64,000 bases of DNA from Bacillus alkalisoli (GCF_002797415.1 NZ_KZ454944.1:1878665-1942664), one strand, 5' to 3'; shown: positions 26,049-33,553, counted from the stretch's first letter. Notes: generated by a model from the letters alone, not told the origin. Translations and numbers: made by a program.

Positions 26049-26399
26049 ATGAAACGATTAATTCTAATATGTTCGTTTTTATTGTTAGCTTTGATTATAG
26101 GTTGTTCTTCTAATGAAAAAGCTGATACGAAATTCTTTTTGCTTATTGTTCAAGGCGAAGAAAATATTATTGAAAAGTTTAGTAAATTTTTTAGCAACGA
26201 TTATTCTGTTGTAAAATCAGAATATTTAACAAACTTAGCTACTGCAAAGGAAAAGTATCCTAAATATGAAATAGAAAAAGCTCCAGCAGTACTTATTTTC
26301 GAAACTGGTGGTGGAGAACTGAAACAATTAATATTAAAAACTTATGATATTGAAGAAGCTGTTAAATTCCTTGATAAAACAAAGAAAGACAGTCAATAA
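26049..26399 (+). CDS. Lipoprotein, 116 aa
   Basis: The ATG at 26049 follows GGGGGAG. Signal MKRLILICSFLLLALIIGC with lipobox Cys19. The C-terminal part KYEIEKAPAVLIFETGGGEL recalls the beta-strand and cis-Pro region of thioredoxin-like folds, but no CxxC is present. Possibly a degenerate thioredoxin-fold lipoprotein. Confidence 0.65.
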   Translation: MKRLILICSFLLLALIIGCSSNEKADTKFFLLIVQGEENIIEKFSKFFSNDYSVVKSEYLTNLATAKEKYPKYEIEKAPAVLIFETGGGELKQLILKTYDIEEAVKFLDKTKKDSQ

Positions 26400-26635
26400 G
26401 TAGGATATTTAAAACAATTTGGGATCTATTCTTTAATAAGGTATTAATACCAGCTTGATAAACTGATTGAGGGGTATTCTCCTCTGACTTTAAAAAGCTA
26501 TTGTTTTTTATATAATATATTGTTGTGCTACTTTGGAGATATTGACTTGAATGAAATGACCACAGAACTGGAAATTGAACATCTCCGTGAGTCCTGTCAA
26601 AATGCAAATAAACTATTTTAGGGGAAGTGATATAG

Positions 26636-27127
26636 TTGAAGAAGTTATTTCTTTTATTTTTTTCCATTACCTTGTTGGTAGGTTGCACTCAAGACAACAC
26701 TAAATGGTATAACACAAAGGAAGATGCAATTAAAAATGGATTGGAAGAAGAGAGTTCCAATGCAATTTTATTATCTGTTGAGGAATATAGTGGTGAAACG
26801 ATTGTGTTTTTTGAACTTAAGGAAGCGTTAGGTGTTGCGAGTATAATAGAAAGTAAGAAGGGATTTAGTTGGTATAGAGGACAGCCATTTATTGGTTTTG
26901 ATGATGACGGGAGTACTTTTTCAACAATGGGATTTAATATTGAGACTCACCAAGGGACAAATATTTCAATTGTAGCAGGAAAGGCTTACGATGAAAGTAT
27001 CAAACAAATAAAAATACTTGGTGATGGTAAGGAAAAAGAAGTACCTATAACAGAAAAATCTCGTTTATTTTATGCATTTCATGGTGTTTCTTTTACTTCA
27101 CTTAAGATAATTCCAATTGTAGACTAA
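26636..27127 (+). CDS. Lipoprotein, 163 aa
   Basis: TTG start after GGGGAAG. Signal MKKLFLLFFSITLLVGC with Cys17. The mature domain is beta-rich (SYEDAIKNGL-like KEDAIKNGLEEESSNAILLS), of a kind found in many small Bacillus lipoproteins. Role unknown. Confidence 0.7.
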   Translation: MKKLFLLFFSITLLVGCTQDNTKWYNTKEDAIKNGLEEESSNAILLSVEEYSGETIVFFELKEALGVASIIESKKGFSWYRGQPFIGFDDDGSTFSTMGFNIETHQGTNISIVAGKAYDESIKQIKILGDGKEKEVPITEKSRLFYAFHGVSFTSLKIIPIVD

Positions 27128-27503
27128 AAAAATATATATATCCTTAGCACTTTTTGAGCTAAGCGGGTGCGTATCCTAAAGGAGGAGATCGCACCTTTGT
27201 TATTGAAGTAAAGGAACATAATTGTAAAAAAAAGGATTTCTATTTTATCTATTCTATATAAAGATATTGTATGTAAAAGGGAGGCAATAACAAACTGGTA
27301 GCGTTTGTACCAGAGTTCTAAATTAAGTGAACTAATAAGTTATTGTTGAAAAAATGGAAAGCTTTAGTTAAAGATAGGGATGCTACGGCGGTACCCATTC
27401 TTATTACACTAATGTGGAATTAATATATTTACCAGTAAATTCAAATTAATCAATCACAGGAAACATATTTAAGGTATTATTTTCCTTGAAGGAGATGAAA
27501 TAA
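27128..27503. other. 376-bp gap with one array module
   Basis: It contains the module at 27155-27210. A short open stretch at 27343-27420 (LLKKWKALVKDRDATAVPIL) looks like a gene fragment of unknown origin. Nothing else is recognised. Confidence 0.45.
27155..27210 (+). repeat. Array module, GCG class
   Basis: GAGCTAAGCGGGTGCGTATC, CTAAAGGAGGAGATCGCACC, TTTGTTATTGAAGTA. A close relative of 10622-10678. Confidence 0.75.
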
Positions 27504-27635
27504 ATGAAAACGGATAAATTCATAAAAACTGCGATCGACGTAGTGGGCTTTCCATTTACATTAACAAATATGTATTTTAATAAAAAAAGAAAATTAAAAG
27601 AAATTGGTCAGAGAGTAGAAGTCAATGGTAAATAG
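27504..27635 (+). CDS. Small basic protein, 43 aa
   Basis: ATG preceded by GAAGGAG at good spacing; product MKTDKFIKTAIDVVGFPFTL...RVEVNGK. A short hydrophobic centre is followed by a basic stretch (NKKRKLKEI). No homolog is recognised. It overlaps the next short frame by 11 bases. Confidence 0.4.
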   Translation: MKTDKFIKTAIDVVGFPFTLTNMYFNKKRKLKEIGQRVEVNGK

Positions 27636-27717
27636 TGAATTGTTGAATGGAGAAGTAGTGATTAATTTTAAAAACAAAGTAATAAAAAGTTTTAATCTTA
27701 ATGATATAAGAAAGTAG
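27625..27717 (+). CDS. Possible overlapping 30-aa peptide
   Basis: An ATG inside the end of the 43-aa gene opens a 30-codon frame (MVNSELLNGEVVINFKNKVI...). The stop-proximal overlap resembles translational coupling, but the frame is too short to be certain and could be the end of a decayed gene. Confidence 0.25.
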   Translation: MVNSELLNGEVVINFKNKVIKSFNLNDIRK

Positions 27718-27793
27718 GATGAAAATACCATCACTAGTGTTTTACTTGGCGCACCTTTAAAACATATGCGGCTGTAAAAGTTTAGATGTATAT

Positions 27794-27907
27794 CAATTCA
27801 GTTCCGACGGGAAAGTTCGCACAAAAGGCCTCTATCACATCCAGAACGTCAACAACTACCACTGCAGACTTAAGGGGTGGATTCAACTACTATACAAAAA
27901 CGAATGA
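27794..27907 (+). pseudogene. IS1595-family (ISXO2-like) transposase fragment
   Basis: The frame reads QFSSDGKVRTKGLYHIQNVN followed by NYHCRLKGWIQ, which matches the DDE-domain end of ISXO2-like transposases (normally continuing with the FNGVATKYLDNYL motif). Only about 35 codons remain before a stop, so it is an inactive remnant. IS1595 elements make 8-bp target duplications, as do the TGTTAAAG-ended MITEs of this window. Confidence 0.75.
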
Positions 27908-27969
27908 TAGCATCTATTTCTGCAATATTTTAACCTAATTCGCTAACGTATTATTATGTAATATACTAA

Positions 27970-28018
27970 AATGTTCGTTTTTCAATAAACGAACCTTAAT
28001 TATGAAATTGATTCATTT
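27970..28018 (+). repeat. Repeat F, copy 3 (partial)
   Basis: AATGTTCGTTTTTCAATAAA, CGAACCTTAATTATGAAATTGATTCATT split here in two blocks; it matches the right half of copy 1 at 35905-36058. Confidence 0.65.
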
Positions 28019-28095
28019 AACTAACGCATTTTAGTTGAGTAAAAAGCGGGGAGAACTTTGATTAATTCTATACAATTATCAAGGTGGTGTAGACT

Positions 28096-28323
28096 TTGGA
28101 TATAAAAGCGAAATTTATAGTAGGTGTTTTAACCGTTGTTTTCGGATATGTATTTTTCAATGTACAGCAATTTATTTTAACTTTATTGCCAATTAATCCG
28201 TATCCGTATGTAGGTATCATTATGACAATACTTTTATTTTTCGGTTTTTTATTTTGCTATATTATTGCGAAACAAATAGTAGATTATTTAAAATTAAAAC
28301 AAATATTTTTATTTAAAAGATAG
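28096..28323 (+). CDS. Small two-pass membrane protein, 75 aa
   Basis: TTG start after AAGGTGG. TM segments at about 6-28 and 38-58 flank LLPINPYPYVG; the C-terminus is basic (KLKQIFLFKR). Family unknown. Confidence 0.55.
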   Translation: MDIKAKFIVGVLTVVFGYVFFNVQQFILTLLPINPYPYVGIIMTILLFFGFLFCYIIAKQIVDYLKLKQIFLFKR

Positions 28324-28342
28324 CTTGTGTATGCTAAAAAGT

Positions 28343-28453
28343 TATTGCTTATTAAGGAATCGGATAGCGAATATTGAAGAAGAACATCTACTGATCGAAT
28401 CATGATTGGTAACAGCTCTTGTAGAAGGAAAGAAGCAGAATAGTTCAATAACC
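28343..28453 (+). repeat. Array module, B class
   Basis: CGGATAGCGAATATTGAAGA, AGAACATCTACTGATCG, ATGATTGGTAACAGCTCTTG, TAGAAGG, GAAGCAGAATAGTTCAATAA. A close match to 29103-29190. Confidence 0.75.
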
Positions 28454-28476
28454 TGTTATGAAAAAGGGGGAAATAT

Positions 28477-29046
28477 ATGAAGCAAAAATTCACTTTATTA
28501 TTTTTTCCAGTAATAGCAATTACAATTATTTGGTTTGTTTTCTATGGTAATAAACCACTAACATTAGAGAAAGCATTAGAGCAAGAAATGCCTTATTATC
28601 AGGCAAAAGAAATAATTCATATTGAAAAATTAGATGAATTTGCAATTATAGTTTCTAAAGCAAATCCCGATAAGTTGACCAACAGTAATTTGCATACCGA
28701 ATACACTATCCCAGTCATTGATATTTTTGTAAAAAATGATAAAAAGGGATGGGAAAGATTAAATTCATCATGGAAAACTCCACGTTCTTTTACGGATGAT
28801 TTAACTTATTTTTTTAAATTTTTACCAAGTCAGGAGAACCGTTTAATTAGTTTCGGAGATATAAATAATCCTGATATTCAAACGGTAAAAGTTCAAGTGA
28901 GTAATGAACTTATTCCTGCAAATATTATCGAGGATTCTTATGGTAACAAGACTTACTTTTTAATACACGACTTTGAACCTGAACGAATTGTAACTGGTCA
29001 TTCTGAAAATGGCGAAATCCTTTTTGAAATAAATAAACGCCATTAA
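28477..29046 (+). CDS. Hypothetical membrane-anchored protein, 189 aa
   Basis: One N-terminal TM (residues about 6-22, no lipobox) followed by an extracytoplasmic domain beginning LTLEKALEQEMPYYQAKEII. Ribosome site AAAGGGGG. No family recognised. Confidence 0.6.
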   Translation: MKQKFTLLFFPVIAITIIWFVFYGNKPLTLEKALEQEMPYYQAKEIIHIEKLDEFAIIVSKANPDKLTNSNLHTEYTIPVIDIFVKNDKKGWERLNSSWKTPRSFTDDLTYFFKFLPSQENRLISFGDINNPDIQTVKVQVSNELIPANIIEDSYGNKTYFLIHDFEPERIVTGHSENGEILFEINKRH

Positions 29047-29102
29047 TTTCATTAGATAGTCACTGTGGCTTTAATAACTAATTGAGATAGTTTCCGAAAC
29101 CT

Positions 29103-29190
29103 TTTGGTTATTAAGCTATCTGCAGCGAATATTGAAGAAGAACAGCTACTGATCTAAGCAGGATTGGTAGCTGTTCTTGTAGAAGTATTG
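29103..29190 (+). repeat. Array module, B class
   Basis: GCTATCTGCAGCGAATATTG, AAGAAGAACAGCTACTGATC, AAGCAGGATTGGTAGCTG, TTCTTGTAGAAGTA. The AACAGCTAC / GTAGCTGTT arms form a 9-bp stem. Confidence 0.75.
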
Positions 29191-29209
29191 GGAGATAATC
29201 GAGGGGTGA

Positions 29210-29641
29210 ATGAAAATGTCTGGATATAATATATTTATAGTAATGTTTTTAATGTTATTTGTTTTCACGTCATGTTCAAATAATAAAATAAAACCTATTG
29301 AGGGTGTTAAAGAAATTCAATTTATCATTAGTGAAAATGGGATAGTTGTTAATAGTGGTGACTTAAAAGAAGAAGATGAGATAAGAAAGATTGTTGATTT
29401 GCATAATACCGCAACCTTTATTGATGAAGTGGAAGAAAATATATTAGTTCGAACAGTTCCTTTGGTCGAAGAATTTTCGAACTCTAGCATTGGGTTTTAT
29501 GTAAATCCAGAGAAAATTATTCATATTATCTATGATAGTAATAGCATTTTTAAGGTAATACACAAAGATGAAATGATGGCTTATTACATAAAATCGCCTG
29601 AACTATTAGAATTTATCAAAGAGAATAAAGGTGAAAAGTAA
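29210..29641 (+). CDS. Lipoprotein, 143 aa
   Basis: ATG after GAGGGGTGA. Signal NIFIVMFLMLFVFTSC with Cys22. The mature part (NKIKPIEGVKEIQFIISENG) resembles beta-sandwich lipoproteins with a conserved EIR...VDLHN segment. Unknown function; the homologous pattern (DDEEIIKIVDLHN) also appears in the lipoprotein at 30426. Confidence 0.65.
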   Translation: MKMSGYNIFIVMFLMLFVFTSCSNNKIKPIEGVKEIQFIISENGIVVNSGDLKEEDEIRKIVDLHNTATFIDEVEENILVRTVPLVEEFSNSSIGFYVNPEKIIHIIYDSNSIFKVIHKDEMMAYYIKSPELLEFIKENKGEK

Positions 29642-29664
29642 ATTTCTTCAACTAACGGATGCTT

Positions 29665-29830
29665 GTGCGGCCGAGCCTAGGTCGTATCATAAAGCGGGTG
29701 GGATTCCCGTCGAGTAAGAACTAGCCATTCACTCGTAGCGAGTCTTGGAGGACTATAGGTAACTTTAGTCTTTAAGCGTAGACTGTAGAAGAAGAGCAAG
29801 AAGAGCTTTTGGTATACTAGGTATCTACCA
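29665..29830 (+). ncRNA. Group II intron 5' remnant (domain I part)
   Basis: It begins GTGCGGCCGAGCCTAGG, matching the GUGYG 5' consensus of group II introns, and continues with AAAGCGGGTGGGATTCCCG, CGAGTAAGAACTAGCC and CACTCGTAGCGAGTCTTGG, paired segments typical of bacterial domain I. It ends without an ORF or domain V. It is inserted in the left arm of an array hairpin. Confidence 0.6.
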
Positions 29831-30058
29831 TATTTTTTAGAAGTTACTGATAATATATTTATGTACGAAAGAATTACTCTATTTTTAATGTTAATTCGTG
29901 TTGACGATTTCCAAAGATCCTTTTTATATCCTTATCAAGGAATTATCAACTTATTGTATTTAAAGAGGTAGTATAGAGTTATAAACCGTACGTTCATCAA
30001 GGAGGGAATTTATTGGAAAAAGAAATCCAGTTTAGAATAGCCACTGGAATAGTTGCTT

Positions 30059-30140
30059 ATTCAACAAACTTGGAGCGAATATGAAACAAGGAGAGGTACT
30101 GATCTTAGCAAGATTAGCACCTTTCTTTATTGAATTCGAA
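30059..30140 (+). repeat. Array module, B class
   Basis: ATTCAACAAACTTGGAGCGA, ATATGAAACAAGGAGAGG, TACTGATCTTAGCAAGATTA, GCACCTTTCTTTATTGAA. It shares GCGAATATGAAACAAGGA-type sequence with 20453-20471. Confidence 0.7.
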
Positions 30141-30278
30141 AGATGTCCTGTTGTTGTACCGACTTCTTAAAAGATGGTTATTATTTGTTTTTTTGAAACT
30201 TTAACCTTTTAATAGCCGTATCTATTTTATAGGTGCTGAATTTGGTTTAAAGGGGTTAATGATGGTTTCTATGAATTT
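30139..30278 (+). repeat. Duplicated 140-bp segment, copy 1
   Basis: AAGATGTCCTGTTGTTGTAC, ATGGTTATTATTTG, TGAAACTTTAACC, TTTTAATAGCCGTAT and TTTAAAGGGGTTAA recur in the same order at 33054-33194. It may be a decayed gene or an extended module. Confidence 0.6.
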
Positions 30279-30425
30279 ATTTTTCAAGGGCGTGAAGTAA
30301 CGGCAGCAAGAGTTAGAGACCAGTTTGGTTAAAGCTCTTTTTTTTTCTAATTTGACTAACCTGCTCATAAATCAATAATAGTATGGATTTTTAGGGTAAT
30401 TTAAAAAGAAAGGAGGAGGACGAAA

Positions 30426-30866
30426 ATGCGAAAATGGCACTTATTATTCTTTTTAATATTTTTATTAGCTGCCTGTTCCTCTATTGATGTTAATAATGTG
30501 GAGCGAGTAGATCTAAATTATTGGGAAAATGATGGTGGTGTAAAGCCAAAGGATGAATTTATTGATAATGAGGAAACAATTGAAATGTTTGTTGATACAG
30601 TCAACCATGCTAAGGAACTAGAGGGAGAGGTTATTACTACTAAACCTTTATTGTCATTTATTTTAGGACTAAAGGATAATAAATACAAAAATTATCACCT
30701 TTGGATTAATGAGGATGGTGAGGGGTATATTCAACGACTTTTACCAGACAAAAACGGAACGTTCAAAATAGATAACAGATCAGTTGAGAAACTTCAAGAT
30801 TACTTTAATGATAAAGAAGATGTAAGTTTAATATCAAGTGCAATAGAGTTTGAAAGTAATGATTAA
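30426..30866 (+). CDS. Lipoprotein, 146 aa
   Basis: ATG after AGGAGGAGG. Signal MRKWHLLFFLIFLLAAC with Cys17. Contains PKDEFIDNEETIEMFVDTVN, a pattern similar to the IRKIVDLHN region of the lipoprotein at 29210, suggesting a shared fold. Unknown function. Confidence 0.7.
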   Translation: MRKWHLLFFLIFLLAACSSIDVNNVERVDLNYWENDGGVKPKDEFIDNEETIEMFVDTVNHAKELEGEVITTKPLLSFILGLKDNKYKNYHLWINEDGEGYIQRLLPDKNGTFKIDNRSVEKLQDYFNDKEDVSLISSAIEFESND

Positions 30867-30880
30867 TTCGTGAATTTTCT

Positions 30881-30966
30881 TATTCAAGTAACGGGATGCG
30901 TTGATCCAAGAAGGGATTAGCGCTTTTTTGTTGAAGTGTTATTGTATATATGAAGCAGTTTAGTCA
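30881..30966 (+). repeat. Array module, GCGTTGATCC class
   Basis: ATTCAAGTAACGGGATGCG, TTGATCCAAGAAGGGATTAG, CGCTTTTTTGTTGAAGTG, TTATTGTA and GAAGCAGTTTAGTCAATAA. About 48 bp are nearly identical to 32979-33034. Confidence 0.8.
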
Positions 30967-31027
30967 ATAAAAATATGGTGTAATTTGTAATAGTCTGTAA
31001 TGGATACTGAAGGAGGTAAAAGAACTT

Positions 31028-31216
31028 ATGGTTCCTTTTTTAGTCTTTCTTTTGATTATTTTAACAGTAGTGATTGATTTTTTGTTGTTAGATAGAGACC
31101 GTAAAAGATGGGGTTGGATGAAAAATTGGTCTAACAGAAATAAAGTATTATTTTTTATTGGATTTATTGCAGTTTCCAGTTTGATTTATTTAGGTTTAAG
31201 TATTAAACACCTTTAA
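31028..31216 (+). CDS. Small two-pass membrane protein, 62 aa
   Basis: ATG after GAAGGAGGT. TM1 (about 2-21) and TM2 (about 40-58) flank the basic segment DRDRKRWGWMKNWSNRNK. No family recognised. Confidence 0.6.
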   Translation: MVPFLVFLLIILTVVIDFLLLDRDRKRWGWMKNWSNRNKVLFFIGFIAVSSLIYLGLSIKHL

Positions 31217-31234
31217 GTATATTATTAATTATTA

Positions 31235-31419
31235 GGCTCTGTTAAAGACCGCTGTTGATTTCCGCGCAAGTCTCCGCTTTCCGCGGGCGTGGCTGGAGCC
31301 TCCTCGGCTTCGCCTGTGGGGTCTCCAGGCCAACGCTACTCCCGCAGGAGTCTACGACTTGCGCGTAAATCAACTGCTAGATAGGTATCAAAAAATCAAC
31401 ACTAACCTTTAACAGAGCC
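31235..31419. mobile_element. MITE E, copy 1 (185 bp), with 8-bp target duplication
   Basis: Perfect 13-bp ends GGCTCTGTTAAAG / CTTTAACAGAGCC. The GC-rich interior has inverted segments (TTGATTTCCGCGCAAGT; ACTTGCGCGTAAATCAA). Flanked by AATTATTA on both sides (31227-31234, 31420-31427). No coding capacity; probably moved by a transposase encoded elsewhere. Confidence 0.9.
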
Positions 31420-31425
31420 AATTAT

Positions 31426-31476
31426 TAAAGTAACGGGTGCGATCTCAAGAAGGAGAACGCACCTTTCTTATTGAAG
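31426..31476 (+). repeat. Array module, GCG class
   Basis: TTAAAGTAACGGGTGCGATC, TCAAGAAGGAGAACGCACC, TTTCTTATTGAAG. It follows the MITE directly, in place of the usual gene. Confidence 0.8.
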
Positions 31477-31484
31477 AAACCCTT

Positions 31485-31572
31485 AGATAGAATTGAAAAT
31501 GGCATATTTAATATAACTATCCGTTATCAACTTGATGTGGATAGGAAAAAACAAATGATATTACAGTATTTA
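31485..31572 (+). pseudogene. Fragment of a paralog of the 10773-11267 lipoprotein
   Basis: RIENGIFNITIRYQLDVD matches KIDNDIFNITIRYQLDID near the C-terminus of the protein at 10773-11267, and the DNA match continues past a one-base deletion in the AAAAAACAAATGAT region. The fragment starts just after an array module, suggesting recombination at the module. Confidence 0.75.
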
Positions 31573-31573
31573 A

Positions 31574-31670
31574 ATATTAGTAAAACGCTGAACATAATTG
31601 TGATACTTTGAATAATAGGATAATACATATATTGCAAGAGGAGGAAGCATGATGAAATACAGTATTTGTA
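31574..31670 (+). pseudogene. Duplicate of promoter and first codons of the 36184 gene
   Basis: ACATAATTGTGATACT, TAATACATATATTGC and AAGAGGAGGAAG plus ATGAAATA recur at 36126-36192, where they precede the threonine-synthase-like gene. Here the reading frame ends after 11 codons (MKYSICIARIR). It is a partial copy without the enzyme. Confidence 0.65.
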
Positions 31671-31730
31671 TTGCCCGAATAAGGTAGTGTGACTCTCCAA
31701 CCGCGGCGTGAGAAACGGAGGTGGTGGAAA

Positions 31731-32468
31731 ATGAGAGTATTAGTTCTTGGGGCCAGCGGAGCTACTGGTAAACTAGTGGTCAATCAATTAATCAAAAGGA
31801 AAATTAATACTCGGATTTTCATTAGAAAAAGCGCAGTTCTGTTTAATCACCTAGAAGAAAATCCATTAGTGGAAATCGTTAAGGGAAATATCAACGAAAT
31901 AGATGATTCTGAGTTGAATACCCTTATAAGTGAATGCAATGTCATTATTTTGTGTCTTGGTCACAATGTTACACCCAAAGGAATGTTTGGTAATCCTCGT
32001 AATTTAGTGTTTGATGCAATTAAAAGAGTATGTGAGACAGTCAAAAACAATGCTAACAAAAAAGTAAAGATCATTCTTATGGGTACGACAGGCTATACAA
32101 ATACTATATCGGGAGAGGCAAATTCAACAGGAGAAAAAATCATCTTTTCCGTACTAGAGCTTTTGCTTCCACCTCATCGTGATAACATCAAGGCAGCAAA
32201 TCATCTGATACGCGAGATTGGTAAAGAGGATGAAAAGATAGAATGGGCTATCGTCCGACCTGATACATTAGTTAACCATGATGAAGAAAGTTCTTATGAA
32301 ATTTTCGAATCTCCTGTAAGAAGTCCATTATTCAATCCGGGTAAAACTAGCAGAATTAATGTAAGTCGTTTTATAACTGAACTAGTGACAGTTGAAAAAA
32401 CGTGGATAGAATGGCGGTTTAAGACTCCGGTGGTTTATAATAAATCATCTTTAGGAAGCGATACGTAA
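31731..32468 (+). CDS. NAD(P)-binding oxidoreductase (NmrA/SDR-a type)
   Basis: The ATG at 31731 follows GGAGGTGG. The protein starts MRVLVLGASGATGKLVVNQL, a GxxGxxG Rossmann loop of atypical SDR or NmrA-like proteins, with NVIILCLGHN at strand 4 and WAIVRPDTLV towards the C-terminus. The 245-residue length fits. A SDR Tyr-x3-Lys pair is not obvious, as in NmrA-like members that act as sensors or flavin reductases. Confidence 0.8.
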   Translation: MRVLVLGASGATGKLVVNQLIKRKINTRIFIRKSAVLFNHLEENPLVEIVKGNINEIDDSELNTLISECNVIILCLGHNVTPKGMFGNPRNLVFDAIKRVCETVKNNANKKVKIILMGTTGYTNTISGEANSTGEKIIFSVLELLLPPHRDNIKAANHLIREIGKEDEKIEWAIVRPDTLVNHDEESSYEIFESPVRSPLFNPGKTSRINVSRFITELVTVEKTWIEWRFKTPVVYNKSSLGSDT

Positions 32469-32488
32469 AACTGTGCTTTCTTGCACAA

Positions 32489-32614
32489 GGATGGCAGCGT
32501 TTCTATGAATATACTGAAAACGGCAAAGTCTAGGGTTTAGAAATTAGCTATTTATCAGGTAAGTTTGTATTTTACTAGAAATTGGAGAATAAATGGCATT
32601 ATAACAACTTGTAA
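32489..32614 (+). pseudogene. Decayed gene fragment with two in-frame stops
   Basis: One frame reads GWQRFYEYTENGKV*GLEIS and continues YLSGKFVFY*KLENKWHYNNL, with TAG codons at two places and TAA at the end. Its continuity despite stops suggests an eroded C-terminal fragment of an unknown protein. Confidence 0.45.
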
Positions 32615-32620
32615 TGATAT

Positions 32621-32674
32621 TCATTTAAAGTAACGGGGCTAATCTTTAAGAAGAAGATTAGCTTCTTTCTGTTG
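32621..32674 (+). repeat. Array module with perfect GCTAATCTT stem
   Basis: TTTAAAGTAACGGGGCTAAT, then CTTTAAGAAGAAGATTAGC and TTCTTTCTGTTGATG. GCTAATCTT (32638-32646) pairs with AAGATTAGC (32654-32662). Confidence 0.8.
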
Positions 32675-32890
32675 ATGCTAAAGTTGTCCTTGGAAAATCA
32701 GGAGCAGACCGAACAATATGCAATGATTACAACTATTGATGATAAAGAGTTTTTTGAAGAATTGGTAAAAGAATTAGACAATGCCAATACTCATTCAACA
32801 GCACATAATGATTGGGCATTACCAGATTATAAATTGATATTTAAAATAAATAAAAGTGTGACTTTTCAATTTGTCATTCGTTATGAATAG
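32672..32890 (+). CDS. Hypothetical protein fragment, 72 aa, joined to module
   Basis: The frame opens at a TTG within the right arm of the preceding module, with no ribosome site. Content LENQEQTEQYAMITTIDDKE and PDYKLIFKINKSVTFQF resembles the interior of the beta-rich lipoproteins of the array. It is probably a 5'-truncated gene whose N-terminus was lost at the module boundary. Confidence 0.4.
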   Translation: MMLKLSLENQEQTEQYAMITTIDDKEFFEELVKELDNANTHSTAHNDWALPDYKLIFKINKSVTFQFVIRYE

Positions 32891-32973
32891 GAGAAAGATA
32901 AAAACACATAGGAGCGGTTTTTTTGGGGATATGACTTTAAAGAAGAAGAAATTAATGAATGGTATAAAGATGT

Positions 32974-33054
32974 TAAGCTAACGGGTGCGTTGATCCAAGA
33001 AGGGATTAGCGCTTTTTTGTTGAAGTGTTATTGTACTAACGGAACAGTTTAGCG
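32974..33054 (+). repeat. Array module, GCGTTGATCC class
   Basis: TTAAGCTAACGGGTGCGTTG, ATCCAAGAAGGGATTAGCGC, TTTTTTGTTGAAGTGTTATT, then the core ACTAACGGAACAGTTTAGC. Nearly identical to 30881-30966 and 33911-34000. Confidence 0.85.
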
Positions 33055-33194
33055 GAAGATGTCCTATTGTTGTAACGACTCTTGGAAAAATGGTTATTAT
33101 TTGATTTTATGAAACTTAACTCTTTTAACAGCCGTATATAAATTCAGCAGCTATAAAATAGGTTTATAGGGGTTAAGAGTTTCTGTGAATTAAT
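33054..33194 (+). repeat. Duplicated 140-bp segment, copy 2
   Basis: It begins AAGATGTCCTATTGTTGTAA and follows 30139-30278 base for base with scattered changes up to GGGGTTAAGAGTTTC. Confidence 0.6.
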
Positions 33195-33262
33195 GGCATT
33201 TCTTTATTGTGCTAACGAATCAGAATTCTTTAATAGATGCGTGGGTATGGGAGGGGAATTTT

Positions 33263-33553
33263 ATGTGGGTAATGATACTGATTATTATTATAGGAATAAG
33301 TACGATTATTGCATTGTTAAGAGAGCAGTTGAAACAAAACAAGAGAATTATTGAACTGCTTGAAGAAGAAAAAAACAACAATTCTGAACTTGAAAAAGTG
33401 TATGAACGTGTAAAAATGACCGGGTGTCCAATTGATGAGAGGATTGAAACTCAACCTTGGGGAGAAAGATGTTTTTATGCCAAAGATCCTTTTGGCAATC
33501 CTATTTGTTTTGTAGACGAAAGTACCGTGTTTTTAGGACAAGAAAAGGAATAG
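33263..33553 (+). CDS. Chimeric ORF: small membrane protein fused to VOC C-terminus
   Basis: The ATG at 33263 follows GGGAGGGG. Residues 1-39 are a TM peptide plus charged helix (MWVMILIIIIGISTIIALLR), like small Bacillus membrane proteins that normally end soon after. From about residue 40 the sequence is SELEKVYERVKMTGCPIDER and onwards, nearly identical to the C-terminal 57 residues of the VOC protein at 9442-9825. Half a VOC fold cannot form a normal metal site, so this is a recombination product and may not be functional. Confidence 0.75.
   Translation: MWVMILIIIIGISTIIALLREQLKQNKRIIELLEEEKNNNSELEKVYERVKMTGCPIDERIETQPWGERCFYAKDPFGNPICFVDESTVFLGQEKE

Larger units (their letters stand above)
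29642..30425. other. 784-bp gap: interrupted module, intron remnant, B module
   Basis: No full gene. The module start TTCAACTAACGGATGCTT (29647) is interrupted by a group II intron-like 5' end. A short TTG-initiated frame (30013-30084) runs into a module. 30139-30278 duplicates 33054-33194. 30280-30425 shows nothing clear apart from a T-run after AAAGCTC. Confidence 0.6.
31217..31730. other. 513-bp gap: MITE, module and two gene fragments
   Basis: No intact gene. In order: MITE E copy 1, an array module, a fragment of the 10773 lipoprotein gene and a copy of the promoter and leader of the gene at 36184. The last 60 bases lead into the NAD(P)-binding gene. Confidence 0.75.
32891..33262. other. 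372-bp gap with module and duplicated segment
   Basis: It contains the module at 32974-33054, the second copy of the 140-bp segment and a right core GCTAACGAATCAGAATTC at 33213-33230. No gene is recognised. Confidence 0.6.

Noticed and set aside
29665-29830. tRNA or riboswitch
   Set aside because: The GC-rich structured segment first looked like an RNA gene, but the GTGCG start and the paired blocks fit a group II intron domain I better; no cloverleaf or known riboswitch pattern is seen.
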